A stretch of DNA of 64,000 bases, taken from the NCBI GenBank assembly GCA_001709035.1, contig LVKA01000008.1:1054001-1118000 (forward strand). The letters are read 5' to 3'. Position numbers and translations under genes: made by a program. The notes under the pieces are model-generated. The model saw nothing but the letters and a program-made list of their open reading frames with translations, searched no databases and was not told the DNA's origin. This stretch comes from Candidatus Thiodiazotropha endoloripes (GTDB taxonomy: Bacteria > Pseudomonadota > Gammaproteobacteria > Chromatiales > Chromatiaceae). This document shows, in pieces, positions 9,974 through 18,263 of this stretch (positions are counted from its first letter, which is position 1; each line of letters starts with the position of its first letter).

Positions 9974-9994
9974 TCAAATAAAGTGAATATTTGA
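9974..9994. promoter_or_regulatory. Palindrome in divergent MFS/LysR spacer, likely LysR operator
   Basis: TCAAATA (9974-9980) and TATTTGA (9988-9994) are perfect inverted arms separated by seven bases, 30 bp before the lysR start and 46 bp before the MFS start. An interrupted palindrome in a divergent LysR spacer is the usual arrangement for LysR-type regulators. Confidence 0.5.
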
Positions 9995-10024
9995 GAAGAT
10001 TTCGTTCTGAATTGGAGAAAGGTC

Positions 10025-10903
10025 ATGGAGTTGAATTCACTCTTAACATTCAAGGCCGTGGTGGAGGAGGGTGGAATACTCTCGGCTTCGAGAAAGCTGA
10101 ATACAGTTCAGTCCAATGTGACCAGTAGAATCAAAAGGCTCGAACAGGAGCTGAATTCAGAACTCTTCTATCGCAAGGGGCGTGGTCTGGCGCTGGCGCC
10201 TGCCGGTCATGTGTTGTATGAGTATGCGTGCCAGATTCTGCAACTGGAGACGCAGGCGGGCATGGCGGTTCGGCAGGTTGGCGAGCAATCCGGTGAACTC
10301 CGCATCGGAGCCATGGAGACCTTCGCTTCCCTGCGTCTGGCGCCCGCGTTGAAAAGATTGAAAGCCTCCCACAAAGGGGTGGAGCTGAGAGTCGTGACTG
10401 ACACTTCTTCAGCACTGGTTGAGCGGGTATTGAATCATAAACTGGACTGTGCTTTTGTAGCCGGCAGGGTGGACCAGGAGAAGTTGTTGGTCTGTGACAT
10501 TGGTCGTGAAGAGCTGGTTCTGGTTCGGGCCAGAGGAACTGACTGCCAATCCCAGCTTATCCTGTTTCGTGAAGGCTGCGCCTATCGGGCCAGGGCACTG
10601 GCCTGGCACAGGGAGTGTGGTCAGCAGGTCAGTGAGGTTATGGAACTGGGCACCCTGGACGGCATACTCGGATGTGTCTCAGTCGGCCTGGGCTGTACCT
10701 TGATGCCTGCCTGGGTAGTCGCACAAAGTCGTTATGCCGATGAGCTGGCGATGGAGCAGATTCCACCGCACCTCGCAATGGTGCCTACCGTTATGATCCG
10801 GCATAAACAGGGGGTGCCGATGAAAGCGCTGGAGACACTGGCCCAGGCAGTCATCGAGTCAGCAGAAAACAACAATCGGGCTGCTCAGTTGAAAATGGCC
10901 TGA
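10025..10903 (+). CDS. LysR family transcriptional regulator
   Basis: 292 residues. The N-terminal winged helix-turn-helix (about 1-60) carries 'FKAVVEEGGILSASRKLNTVQSNVTSRIKRLEQELNSELFYRKGRG', followed by the linker helix and a two-lobed effector domain from 'GELRIGAMET'. The gene diverges from the YbfB/YjiJ-type transporter and most likely controls it and itself through the palindrome between them. The effector is unknown. The overall form matches regulators such as PtrR/CzcR that sit next to small-molecule exporters, but this is analogy only. Confidence 0.92.
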   Translation: MELNSLLTFKAVVEEGGILSASRKLNTVQSNVTSRIKRLEQELNSELFYRKGRGLALAPAGHVLYEYACQILQLETQAGMAVRQVGEQSGELRIGAMETFASLRLAPALKRLKASHKGVELRVVTDTSSALVERVLNHKLDCAFVAGRVDQEKLLVCDIGREELVLVRARGTDCQSQLILFREGCAYRARALAWHRECGQQVSEVMELGTLDGILGCVSVGLGCTLMPAWVVAQSRYADELAMEQIPPHLAMVPTVMIRHKQGVPMKALETLAQAVIESAENNNRAAQLKMA

Positions 10904-11044
10904 TTGGATCTACCTGGAGCCGGTTGCTCGCCAGGTGAACAAATTAGCTCGCATGAATCCGAATAGCCGCAGCTCCAATGAATCTCAATAACAGGGGTAA
11001 CATGCGGTGATCCGTCAATATCATAAAAAACGGTTACTGACCTG

Positions 11045-12193
11045 ATGCAAGAACACAAAAGTATTGCCCAATTCGATCATTTTATACCTGTAAGTACATC
11101 CCGATTGATTACCGCCTTGGTCAGGGCTGGCCTGTCCACTGAACAGGTAAGGGTTGTGCATAAGATCAGAAGACTGATTACCCTGCAATTCTCTGATCGA
11201 TTGATAAAATTGAAGCAGCTCTACCAACCCTTCAATCCTGACCGGGAGCTGTTAGTTGAGGGCGCTGAATCGATTCAATCTGCAGATACAATCCAGCAGA
11301 TAAAGCAACTGTTGCATGAGGCGAATTATAGTGAACTCACGCGGCAGCAGATCGAATACGCATTGGAGCAGACCTCTCCCTACGGTCTGGATGTAAAGAT
11401 CGACTTTGATCAATTTACAGATGTCTCTCTGTTTTATCGTGCTAAAAGCCAACGGTCAGTGATGGTTCGGGACTGGAAGACCTTGTTTATCAAAAAACGG
11501 AGTGTCAATCTGATCGCCTATCAGAGAATCTGTCTGCTGCTTCACTATCCAAAAGAACATCACATGTCGGGAATTCATATCAAGTTGTTCAAAGATATCT
11601 TAAGACCTGATCTTGAGATGCTGTTTCCTGACTGTAAAATAAGAATGAAAACCATTGATAAGATCAAGCTAGCGATTACAGGTGGTGGTGGTACGGCTGG
11701 TGGCCTGGTGGCTACCATTGGTAAATTAACCGCCGCAGTTTCACCGCTGGCTATCGTTATGGCTGTGGCAGGTTTTGCGGCGTTACTCTGGCGTCAAATC
11801 AACAAAGTGTTTGTCCAGCGAACCAGGTATATGGCCTCCCTGGCTCAGAATCTCTACTTCAATAATCTTGATAACAACATGGGGGCAATCACCTATCTGA
11901 TCGATCAGGCACGGCAGGAAGAGATCAAGGAGACGCTGCTCGCCTATGGTCTGATTAACCTGCAGAAGATAAACAATAGCGCGGAGCTAGATTCGGCTTG
12001 CGAAACCTGGTTGATGGAACAGTTTGATTGCACAATCGATTTTGATATCGAGGATGGTCTGAAAAAACTCGTTGATTACAAGCTTATCGAACAGCAGAAC
12101 GATCCATTGAGTTGCCAGTCAGCGGAAATTCTGTGTGAACTATTGGATCGCCAATGGCAGGAGTATATGCAATTGCCAGAGAATCGGATCTAG
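11045..12193 (+). CDS. DUF3754 (TMEM143-like) membrane-anchored protein
   Basis: 382 residues. The middle contains the DUF3754 signature: 'FYRAKSQRSVMVRDWKTLF', 'RICLLLHYP', 'IHIKLFKDILRPDLEMLFPDCKIRM', then two adjacent hydrophobic segments (about 220-255) and 'LYFNNLDNNMGAITYLIDQARQEEIKETLLAYGLI'. DUF3754 is the domain of the eukaryotic mitochondrial protein TMEM143 and of many bacterial proteins; its function is not known. It stands alone between the LysR regulator and an exported rhodanese. A hairpin follows the stop codon. Confidence 0.85.
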   Translation: MQEHKSIAQFDHFIPVSTSRLITALVRAGLSTEQVRVVHKIRRLITLQFSDRLIKLKQLYQPFNPDRELLVEGAESIQSADTIQQIKQLLHEANYSELTRQQIEYALEQTSPYGLDVKIDFDQFTDVSLFYRAKSQRSVMVRDWKTLFIKKRSVNLIAYQRICLLLHYPKEHHMSGIHIKLFKDILRPDLEMLFPDCKIRMKTIDKIKLAITGGGGTAGGLVATIGKLTAAVSPLAIVMAVAGFAALLWRQINKVFVQRTRYMASLAQNLYFNNLDNNMGAITYLIDQARQEEIKETLLAYGLINLQKINNSAELDSACETWLMEQFDCTIDFDIEDGLKKLVDYKLIEQQNDPLSCQSAEILCELLDRQWQEYMQLPENRI

Positions 12194-12202
12194 TCGCCGG
12201 TT

Positions 12203-12230
12203 TTCTAGGGCGTGATAACAGGCCCTAGAA
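12203..12230. terminator. Hairpin after DUF3754 gene
   Basis: TTCTAGGGC (12203-12211) and GCCCTAGAA (12222-12230) form a perfect 9-bp stem ten bases after the stop codon. There is no T-run. The right half (ATAACAGGCCC) also resembles the end of the foldback element at 46996-47258, so it may be a decayed element end rather than a dedicated terminator. Confidence 0.4.
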
Positions 12231-12357
12231 TCCATACCTTTCAAGGGTTGGTAACAACTGTCCGGATAAGATATAAAAAAACATCGATTGCTGCTGACTG
12301 CCGATGAGTTCGAATCAGCACGATACACCTTAGTTGGCTTTTAAGATGGAATACAGG

Positions 12358-13017
12358 ATGAACTCTAAACGCATTGTTTTACTTCTCTTGGGAACGCTGC
12401 TTTTTACAGTCACCGCTCAGGGGTTGGAGGTGAACATAACAGCGCAGATTGACGAATTTGAGGTCGAACATCAGGGTAAGATGATCACCATTCGTCGTAA
12501 TCAGGACACCGAGGCCATGTTGGAGTTCGATTTTGCTCGGACCTCTCGACCATGTCCACCATTCTGTGCCCAACCAATGAAGGTTGCGGATGGGATTGAA
12601 ACGATTGGTGAAGTAGAACTGATCGCCTTTTTACAGAATCAGCTTGTTGAACAACAAGGTTTGCTGATCGATGCCAGGACCGAAGATTGGCATGAACGGG
12701 GTACCATACCCGGCTCAATCAATATTCCTTTTACTCACCTCAATCCAACGCAGGGTGCTGATGAAATTACCCTTGAGGAATCGCTGCAACGTTTAGGCGC
12801 TCGATTTGTCAACGGGAGATGGGACTTCCGTCAGGCAAAGCAGCTGGTTATTTGGTGTAACGGTCCCTGGTGTGGTCAATCTCCTACCGCAATCCGGGGC
12901 TTGATTGGGGTCGGATACCCCAAACAGAAATTACTCTACTATCGGGGAGGGATGCAGCTATGGCGGATATTCGGTTTGCCGGTGGTCTCTCCAGATGGTG
13001 TCTTGCTTGATGAATGA
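12358..13017 (+). CDS. Exported rhodanese-like protein
   Basis: About 219 residues with a signal peptide (about 1-23, 'LLLLGTLLFTVTAQG'). The rhodanese domain (about 85-210) has 'LLIDARTEDWHERGTIPGSINIPF' and an active loop 'WCNGPWCGQSPTAIRGL' with two Cys, so the catalytic Cys is present. The N-terminal ~70 mature residues contain a second Cys pair (CPPFC). Start uncertain: ATG 12346 and TTG 12334 are in frame, but 12358 gives the best signal peptide. It is probably a periplasmic sulfurtransferase or thiol-handling protein; the acceptor is unknown. Confidence 0.85.
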   Translation: MNSKRIVLLLLGTLLFTVTAQGLEVNITAQIDEFEVEHQGKMITIRRNQDTEAMLEFDFARTSRPCPPFCAQPMKVADGIETIGEVELIAFLQNQLVEQQGLLIDARTEDWHERGTIPGSINIPFTHLNPTQGADEITLEESLQRLGARFVNGRWDFRQAKQLVIWCNGPWCGQSPTAIRGLIGVGYPKQKLLYYRGGMQLWRIFGLPVVSPDGVLLDE

Positions 13018-13158
13018 TCATACAGCTTGACTAAACCTTCCGGCTCGAAAGGCCAGTCTCGGAGTCCGGTTTTTCTGCACAGCACTGGCGGCTGGTCCCA
13101 TTTCCAAAGGCTCGATGGCGCTTCAGTGAGGTGTCAGTTGAGTTGAACCTTGAAAAAT

Positions 13159-13191
13159 ATGACTATTAGTCATAAAATGACTGACAGTCAT
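13159..13191. promoter_or_regulatory. Paired palindromic operators upstream of the TetR gene
   Basis: Two 15-bp palindromes, ATGACTATTAGTCAT (13159-13173) and ATGACTGACAGTCAT (13177-13191), have identical 6-bp arms and centres 18 bp apart. They lie 22-54 bp upstream of the TetR start. The same half-site and spacing recur at 13856-13888 ahead of the RND adaptor, which points strongly to binding by the TetR protein and autoregulation. Confidence 0.75.
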
Positions 13192-13212
13192 ATTTATTCG
13201 ATAGCAGCGATC

Positions 13213-13839
13213 ATGAAATCACTAAGAAAACAGAGAGAGTTTGAGCGTCGGGAAGAAGATATCCTGGATGCTGCGTTGACTCTGTTTTCAGGCCCGGGCT
13301 GGGAGTCTGTATCGATCGACCAGATTGCCAAACTGGCGGAAATCGGCAAGGGCACGGTCTACAACCACTTTGCCAGCAAAGATGAGCTGCTGTTTCGTCT
13401 GATGTTGAGGTTTTACGAAGGCCTACTATTTCAACTGAAGCAAGAAACTTTTGACTCCAATCAGATACTAACGAGTTTTGAGCGTATTTTCAGGCTTGCC
13501 TTCAAGTACCATCTTGAGCACCGGGAATATCGCTATGTGGTTGAATATTGTAAAAGAATCGATTTCAGGGAGCGGGCTGAAGAGGCCTGGCGCTCCTCCT
13601 TTCTGGATCTTGACAGGGCATTCGGTGAGTGGGGAGATCCGATGTTGTTGTCGGCCATGGAGCAGGGCCTAATCGCAAATCGTCCTACCGGACACATCCA
13701 TATGGGTATGCATGCCTGTTTCAATGGTGCGATTGAAATGTTGTGGGCCGGCCGTGACTGGTGCCTGCATGGCGATGAAACTGAAATATTAGAAGCCGTG
13801 ACTGCTTTTATGATGGCTGGCGTAATCGGCCATTGCTAA
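13213..13839 (+). CDS. TetR/AcrR family regulator of the adjacent RND pump
   Basis: 208 residues. The TetR DNA-binding domain (about 8-60) reads 'ILDAALTLFSGPGWESVSIDQIAKLAEIGKGTVYNHFASKDELLFRLM'. The C-terminal ligand domain is helical and shows no closer family match. I start at ATG 13213 because the upstream in-frame bases carry two palindromic operators rather than coding sequence. The gene is followed 62 bp later by the RND adaptor with another pair of the same operators between them. It therefore probably represses itself and the pump until a substrate is bound. Confidence 0.92.
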   Translation: MKSLRKQREFERREEDILDAALTLFSGPGWESVSIDQIAKLAEIGKGTVYNHFASKDELLFRLMLRFYEGLLFQLKQETFDSNQILTSFERIFRLAFKYHLEHREYRYVVEYCKRIDFRERAEEAWRSSFLDLDRAFGEWGDPMLLSAMEQGLIANRPTGHIHMGMHACFNGAIEMLWAGRDWCLHGDETEILEAVTAFMMAGVIGHC

Positions 13840-13855
13840 AAAAATTTACTGCAAA

Positions 13856-13888
13856 ATGACCGGTGGTCATAAACTGACTAAGAGTCAG
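13856..13888. promoter_or_regulatory. Second pair of TetR operators, upstream of the RND operon
   Basis: ATGACCGGTGGTCAT (13856-13870) and CTGACTAAGAGTCAG (13874-13888) are palindromes with the core TGACY-N5-RGTCA and centres 18 bp apart, the same geometry as the pair at 13159-13191. They end 13 bp before the adaptor start codon, so repressor binding would block both transcription and ribosome access. Confidence 0.72.
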
Positions 13889-13901
13889 TAACGAGGATGC
13901 A

Positions 13902-14957
13902 ATGAAGAATTCTACCTATTTATCAGTCGGACTTCTGACGCTGGTTGTGATTTGGATGTTAAGTGGTGCCATGGCGAAAGTGACTGATCCTATTGTCACC
14001 GAAGCGCTCAGTTCCAAGCCGTTGATGCAGGTTCAGGTACTTGATATCAAAGCTGAGATGATCGATCGGGAGATCGTGGTGCAGGGTGAACTGATGCCGA
14101 ATCGCACCATTGAAGTGCGTGCTCAGACCACATCAAAGGTGGCTGAATTACCGGTTGAAAAAGGCCAAAGGGTTGACGCTCGACAGTCGATCGTTGAACT
14201 GGATGCTGAAGATCGCCATGCTCAGCTGAAGCGGGCTGAGGCAGCGGTGGATCACTTTAAACTCGAAGTGGCAGGGGCGCGTAAGCTTGAGCAGCGTGGA
14301 CTTCAGTCGGAGAATCAATTGAAATCGGCTCTTGCCTCACTGGCGGCCGCGGAGGCTGATCTGAAACGAGCCAGGCTGGAGTTGGACTATATCCAGATCA
14401 AGGCGCCATTCAGCGGTATTCTCGAACAGCGATTTGTGGAATTGGGCAGTCATCTGGAAAAGGGTGACAAAGTTGCATTGATCCTTGATGAATCGCTACT
14501 CAAAGCGGTTGGACTGGTCTCTCAACAGGCAGCGGGAAAACTGGCTGCGGGGCAGCTGATCAAAGTGCGGTTGCTGGACGGACAAGAGGCCGAAGGCAAT
14601 ATCACCTATATCTCCCAGCTCGGTGATTCAGAGACCCACAGCTTCCGGGTTGAAGCGGAGATTGATAACAAGGCTGGTCGACTCAATGCCGGTGTCAGTG
14701 CGGAGTTGAGAATCGTCATCGGCAAGGAACTGGCTCATTTCATTTCACCGGCCGTGCTTGCGTTGAATGACAGTGGCACAGTTGGTATCAAGAGTGTTGA
14801 TCAGGCCGGTTTGATCGCTTTTCATCCGATCGAATTCGTGCGTACCGAAGCGGATGGTATCTGGGTCTCCGGGTTGCCTGAATCTGTTCAGGTGATTTCT
14901 CAGGGACAGGGCTTCGTCAACGCGGGTGAAACCGTGATACCGGTTCCGGCATCATAA
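13902..14957 (+). CDS. RND efflux periplasmic adaptor subunit (HlyD/AcrA-like)
   Basis: 351 residues. An N-terminal hydrophobic segment (about 7-24) lacks a lipobox Cys, so the protein is probably an anchored or secreted adaptor. It is followed by a biotin-lipoyl half domain ('TSKVAELPVEKGQRVDARQSIVELD'), an alpha-hairpin (about 105-155), the second half ('LDYIQIKAPFSGILEQRFVELGSHLEKGD') and a beta-barrel. Adaptors of this type join the inner-membrane permease to a TolC-like channel. The stop overlaps the start of the permease gene (TAATGA), so the two are translationally coupled. No outer-membrane factor is encoded with the pair. Confidence 0.93.
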   Translation: MKNSTYLSVGLLTLVVIWMLSGAMAKVTDPIVTEALSSKPLMQVQVLDIKAEMIDREIVVQGELMPNRTIEVRAQTTSKVAELPVEKGQRVDARQSIVELDAEDRHAQLKRAEAAVDHFKLEVAGARKLEQRGLQSENQLKSALASLAAAEADLKRARLELDYIQIKAPFSGILEQRFVELGSHLEKGDKVALILDESLLKAVGLVSQQAAGKLAAGQLIKVRLLDGQEAEGNITYISQLGDSETHSFRVEAEIDNKAGRLNAGVSAELRIVIGKELAHFISPAVLALNDSGTVGIKSVDQAGLIAFHPIEFVRTEADGIWVSGLPESVQVISQGQGFVNAGETVIPVPAS

Positions 14958-17900
14958 TGAATACTCTGATCGATCTTGCCTTCTCCCGCAGTCGCGCGGT
15001 TCTACTCTCACTGCTGTTTATCCTTGTTGCTGGCGCCATGGCCTATAACGGGATACCAAAAGAGTCGGAACCCGATATTGCGGTACCCATCATCTACGTC
15101 TCAATGAGCCATGACGGTATTTCACCTGAAGATGCTGAAAGGTTGCTGGTCAGGCCGATGGAGAAAGAGCTGCAGTCCATCGCCGGTCTCAAAGAGATGA
15201 AGAGTACGGCAGGTGAAGGGCATGCTTCTGTGCAACTGGAGTTCAGCGCAGGTTTTGACAGTAAGCAGGCGTTGACCGATGTGCGTGAAAAGGTCGATAT
15301 CGCAAAAGTGAAGCTGCCGGATGCGACAGACGAGCCAGAAGTGGTAGAGGTGAATGTCGCTCTGTTTCCTGTCTTGACTGTCTCCCTCTCCGGTCCCATT
15401 CCGGAACGCAGTCTGGTGACTATCGCCAGGGATCTGCAGGATCGTATCGAGGCCCTGCCGGGGGTATTGGAAGCGGTGATTGGTGGCGATCGTGAAGCTG
15501 TGCTTGAGGTGATTGTCGATCCGGCGATCATGGAGACCTACGGGGTCGAATATGATGAATTGATTTCCATGGTGACAAGTAACAACCGACTGGTTGCCGC
15601 CGGGGCAATGGACACAGGTGCTGGTCGGTTGGTGCTCAAGGTGCCTGGTGTTATTGAAGAGCTGGATGATGTACTGCGCATGCCGGTTAAGGTGGATGGC
15701 GACCGGGTGATTACCTTTGGTGAAGTGGCGAGTATCCGACGCAGTTTCAAGGATCCAGAGAGTTTCGCCAGAGTGGATGGCCAGCCTGCCTTGACCCTAG
15801 AGGTCAAAAAGCGGGTTGGTGCCAATATCATCGATACCATCACTGAAGTCAGAAGCGTTGTCGAGGCTGAGCGCAAACATTGGCCAACCGGATTGAATGT
15901 CTCCTACATGCAGGATAAGTCGGATCAGATCAGAGAGATGCTCAGCGACCTGCAGAACAACATTCTCTCCGCCATCATTCTGGTGATGATTGTGATCATC
16001 GCGGCATTAGGGCCAAGATCGGCCGTTCTGGTCGGATTGGCAATACCCGGTTCATTCCTTGCAGCTATGCTGGTGCTCGACTCAATGGGCTTCACACTCA
16101 ATATCGTGGTGCTTTTCAGTCTGATTCTGGTGGTGGGTATGTTGGTAGACGGTGCCATCGTCGTGATTGAAATGGCTGACCGCAAAATGCAGCAGGGGAA
16201 TGCTCCCATGAATGCCTATGCGGCAGCGGCAAAACGCATGTCCTGGCCGATTACCGCATCCACCTTGACCACTCTGGCGGTATTCGCCCCATTGCTGTTC
16301 TGGCCGGGATTGGTAGGGGAGTTCATGAAGTATCTGCCGATCACGGTGATTATTGCCTTAACTGCATCGTTGGCCATGGCATTGGTGTTTGTACCTGTAC
16401 TGGGTGGCACGATCAGCCGGCGTGAGCAAACGACCGAAACAGTTGTGGAAGGAAGTTTCACTCAACGCTATGCAAAACTGTTGGCAAAGCTCCTGCATCA
16501 TCCGGGAAAGACTCTGGGAGTGGCATTGCTGGCGATGTTTATCGCCTACCTCTCCTATATGCAGTTTGGTAAGGGTATGGAGTTCTTTCCGGATGTGGAA
16601 CCGGAATTTGCTCAGATTCAGGTACATGCCCGTGGTGATCTCTCTGTTCATGAAAAGGATGCCATTGTGCGTCAGGTCGAACAGCGGGTATTGGATTTTC
16701 CCGAGCTTGATTCGGTCTATGCGCGCTCTTTCAATTCGGCCCAGGGGCAGAATATGGCAGAAGATGTTGTTGGTGTAATACAGCTTGAATTTATCGACTG
16801 GGATCAACGACGACCGGCGGCTGAAATTCTTGAAGAGATGCGTCAGCGCACACAAGATATTCCAGGTATTCAGATTGAATTTCGCAAAGCGGAGAATGGT
16901 CCATCCGGAGGTAAACCGATTCAGATCGAGCTCGGCAGTCGAGAGTTTAAACGGGTTGCCAAAGTGGTCTCCCAGTTGCGGGGACTGATGGCTGAACAGG
17001 GTGGCTACATTGACATTGAGGATGATCGACCGCTGCCCGGAATCGATTGGCGTCTTGAAGTCGATCGTGAACTTGCCGCCCGCTATGGCGCGAGTGTATC
17101 AATGCTGGGTAGTGCGGTACAGATGATCACCACCGGGATCAAGGTAACCGAGTACAGACCGGACGATACCGATGATGAAGTGGATATCAGAATACGCTTT
17201 CCCTACAGCGAGCGTAACCTGGGGCAACTGGATCAACTCAAGGTTTCCACCGTAAAAGGCATGGTCCCGATCAGTAATTTCGTCACCCTGCAACCTGCCG
17301 CGAAAAGCGGTAACCTGCGTCGGGTCGATGCACAACGGGTGATTACCATCCAGGCGGATGTGGAGGAAGGATTACTGCCGGACAACCAGCTGAAAGGGTT
17401 GCAGCAGCTGATTGCGGATGCTGATCCGGATGCCATGGTGAAGATCAGTTTCAAAGGTGAGGATGAAGATCAGCGGGAAGCCATGACCTTTCTCATGGGG
17501 GCCTTCATCAGCGCCATCTTTCTGATGGCATTGATCTTGGTGATTCAGTTTAATTCCATCTATCAGGCGTTTCTGGTGCTTTCCGCCATTGTGTTTTCAA
17601 CCGCAGGGGTTCTGCTCGGATTATTGATTACCGCTCAACCTTTCGGGGTGGTGATGGTCGGCTTGGGCATCATCGCTTTGGCCGGTATCGTGGTGAACAA
17701 CAATATTGTTCTGATCGATACCTATAACAGATTGCGCCGTGAGGGGTTGGACAGTTTCAATGCGGCACTGACAACCGGGCGTAGACGCTTGCGCCCGGTG
17801 TTTCTGACTGCATTCACCACGGTATTGGGACTGATGCCGATGGTGCTGGCAATGAATATCGACCTGATTCACCGCAGTATCAGCTTCGGTGCGCCATCCA

Positions 17901-18076
17901 CCCAGTGGTGGACGCAACTCGCCAGTGCCATTGCAGGAGGTCTCTCATTTGCAACGCTGCTGACACTGATTTTGACACCTTGTCTGTTGGTGTTGGGAGA
18001 GAGTGTTTCGGTCAGAGTCTCAGCAGGTATTGGAAAGCTGTCCGGTCGCCAGTTGGTGGAGCCCAAATCTCCATAG
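14957..18076 (+). CDS. RND efflux permease (AcrB/MdtB-type, HAE1 family)
   Basis: 1039 residues, standard length for a resistance-nodulation-division pump: 12 membrane helices and two large periplasmic loops. TM4 reads 'VGMLVDGAIVVIEM' and TM10 'LAGIVVNNNIVLIDTYNRLRREG'. The second Asp of the classic AcrB Asp pair is Gly here and the AcrB Lys is replaced within VNN, a combination common in the COG0841 branch distant from AcrB. It probably exports amphipathic compounds by proton antiport. Control is by the neighbouring TetR regulator. A TolC partner must come from elsewhere; the TolC-like protein 187 bp downstream belongs to a different operon by its domain content, but a shared channel cannot be excluded. 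Confidence 0.94.
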   Translation: MNTLIDLAFSRSRAVLLSLLFILVAGAMAYNGIPKESEPDIAVPIIYVSMSHDGISPEDAERLLVRPMEKELQSIAGLKEMKSTAGEGHASVQLEFSAGFDSKQALTDVREKVDIAKVKLPDATDEPEVVEVNVALFPVLTVSLSGPIPERSLVTIARDLQDRIEALPGVLEAVIGGDREAVLEVIVDPAIMETYGVEYDELISMVTSNNRLVAAGAMDTGAGRLVLKVPGVIEELDDVLRMPVKVDGDRVITFGEVASIRRSFKDPESFARVDGQPALTLEVKKRVGANIIDTITEVRSVVEAERKHWPTGLNVSYMQDKSDQIREMLSDLQNNILSAIILVMIVIIAALGPRSAVLVGLAIPGSFLAAMLVLDSMGFTLNIVVLFSLILVVGMLVDGAIVVIEMADRKMQQGNAPMNAYAAAAKRMSWPITASTLTTLAVFAPLLFWPGLVGEFMKYLPITVIIALTASLAMALVFVPVLGGTISRREQTTETVVEGSFTQRYAKLLAKLLHHPGKTLGVALLAMFIAYLSYMQFGKGMEFFPDVEPEFAQIQVHARGDLSVHEKDAIVRQVEQRVLDFPELDSVYARSFNSAQGQNMAEDVVGVIQLEFIDWDQRRPAAEILEEMRQRTQDIPGIQIEFRKAENGPSGGKPIQIELGSREFKRVAKVVSQLRGLMAEQGGYIDIEDDRPLPGIDWRLEVDRELAARYGASVSMLGSAVQMITTGIKVTEYRPDDTDDEVDIRIRFPYSERNLGQLDQLKVSTVKGMVPISNFVTLQPAAKSGNLRRVDAQRVITIQADVEEGLLPDNQLKGLQQLIADADPDAMVKISFKGEDEDQREAMTFLMGAFISAIFLMALILVIQFNSIYQAFLVLSAIVFSTAGVLLGLLITAQPFGVVMVGLGIIALAGIVVNNNIVLIDTYNRLRREGLDSFNAALTTGRRRLRPVFLTAFTTVLGLMPMVLAMNIDLIHRSISFGAPSTQWWTQLASAIAGGLSFATLLTLILTPCLLVLGESVSVRVSAGIGKLSGRQLVEPKSP

Positions 18077-18204
18077 CTGTCTCATTTATTAAGGAAGCCT
18101 TAGGGTCTGCTGGCATTGAATTCAGTTTATGGATCTTGATTGTCGTCAATGCCAAACTTTATCTTGCACAAAGATAAATTGGCAGTTAGTTTTCAAAAGT
18201 TTAC

Positions 18205-18232
18205 TTGACTCCAGATGTCAACAATCCATACT
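18205..18232 (+). promoter_or_regulatory. Putative sigma-70 promoter of the exopolysaccharide operon
   Basis: TTGACT (18205-18210) and CATACT (18227-18232) with a 16-bp spacer lie about 30 bp before the GTG start of the first gene. The -35 matches consensus at five of six positions and the -10 at four of six. No other convincing promoter was seen in the 187-bp spacer. Confidence 0.35.
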
Positions 18233-18263
18233 CTTGAAAACAACTGTATACCTAACTGTTTAA

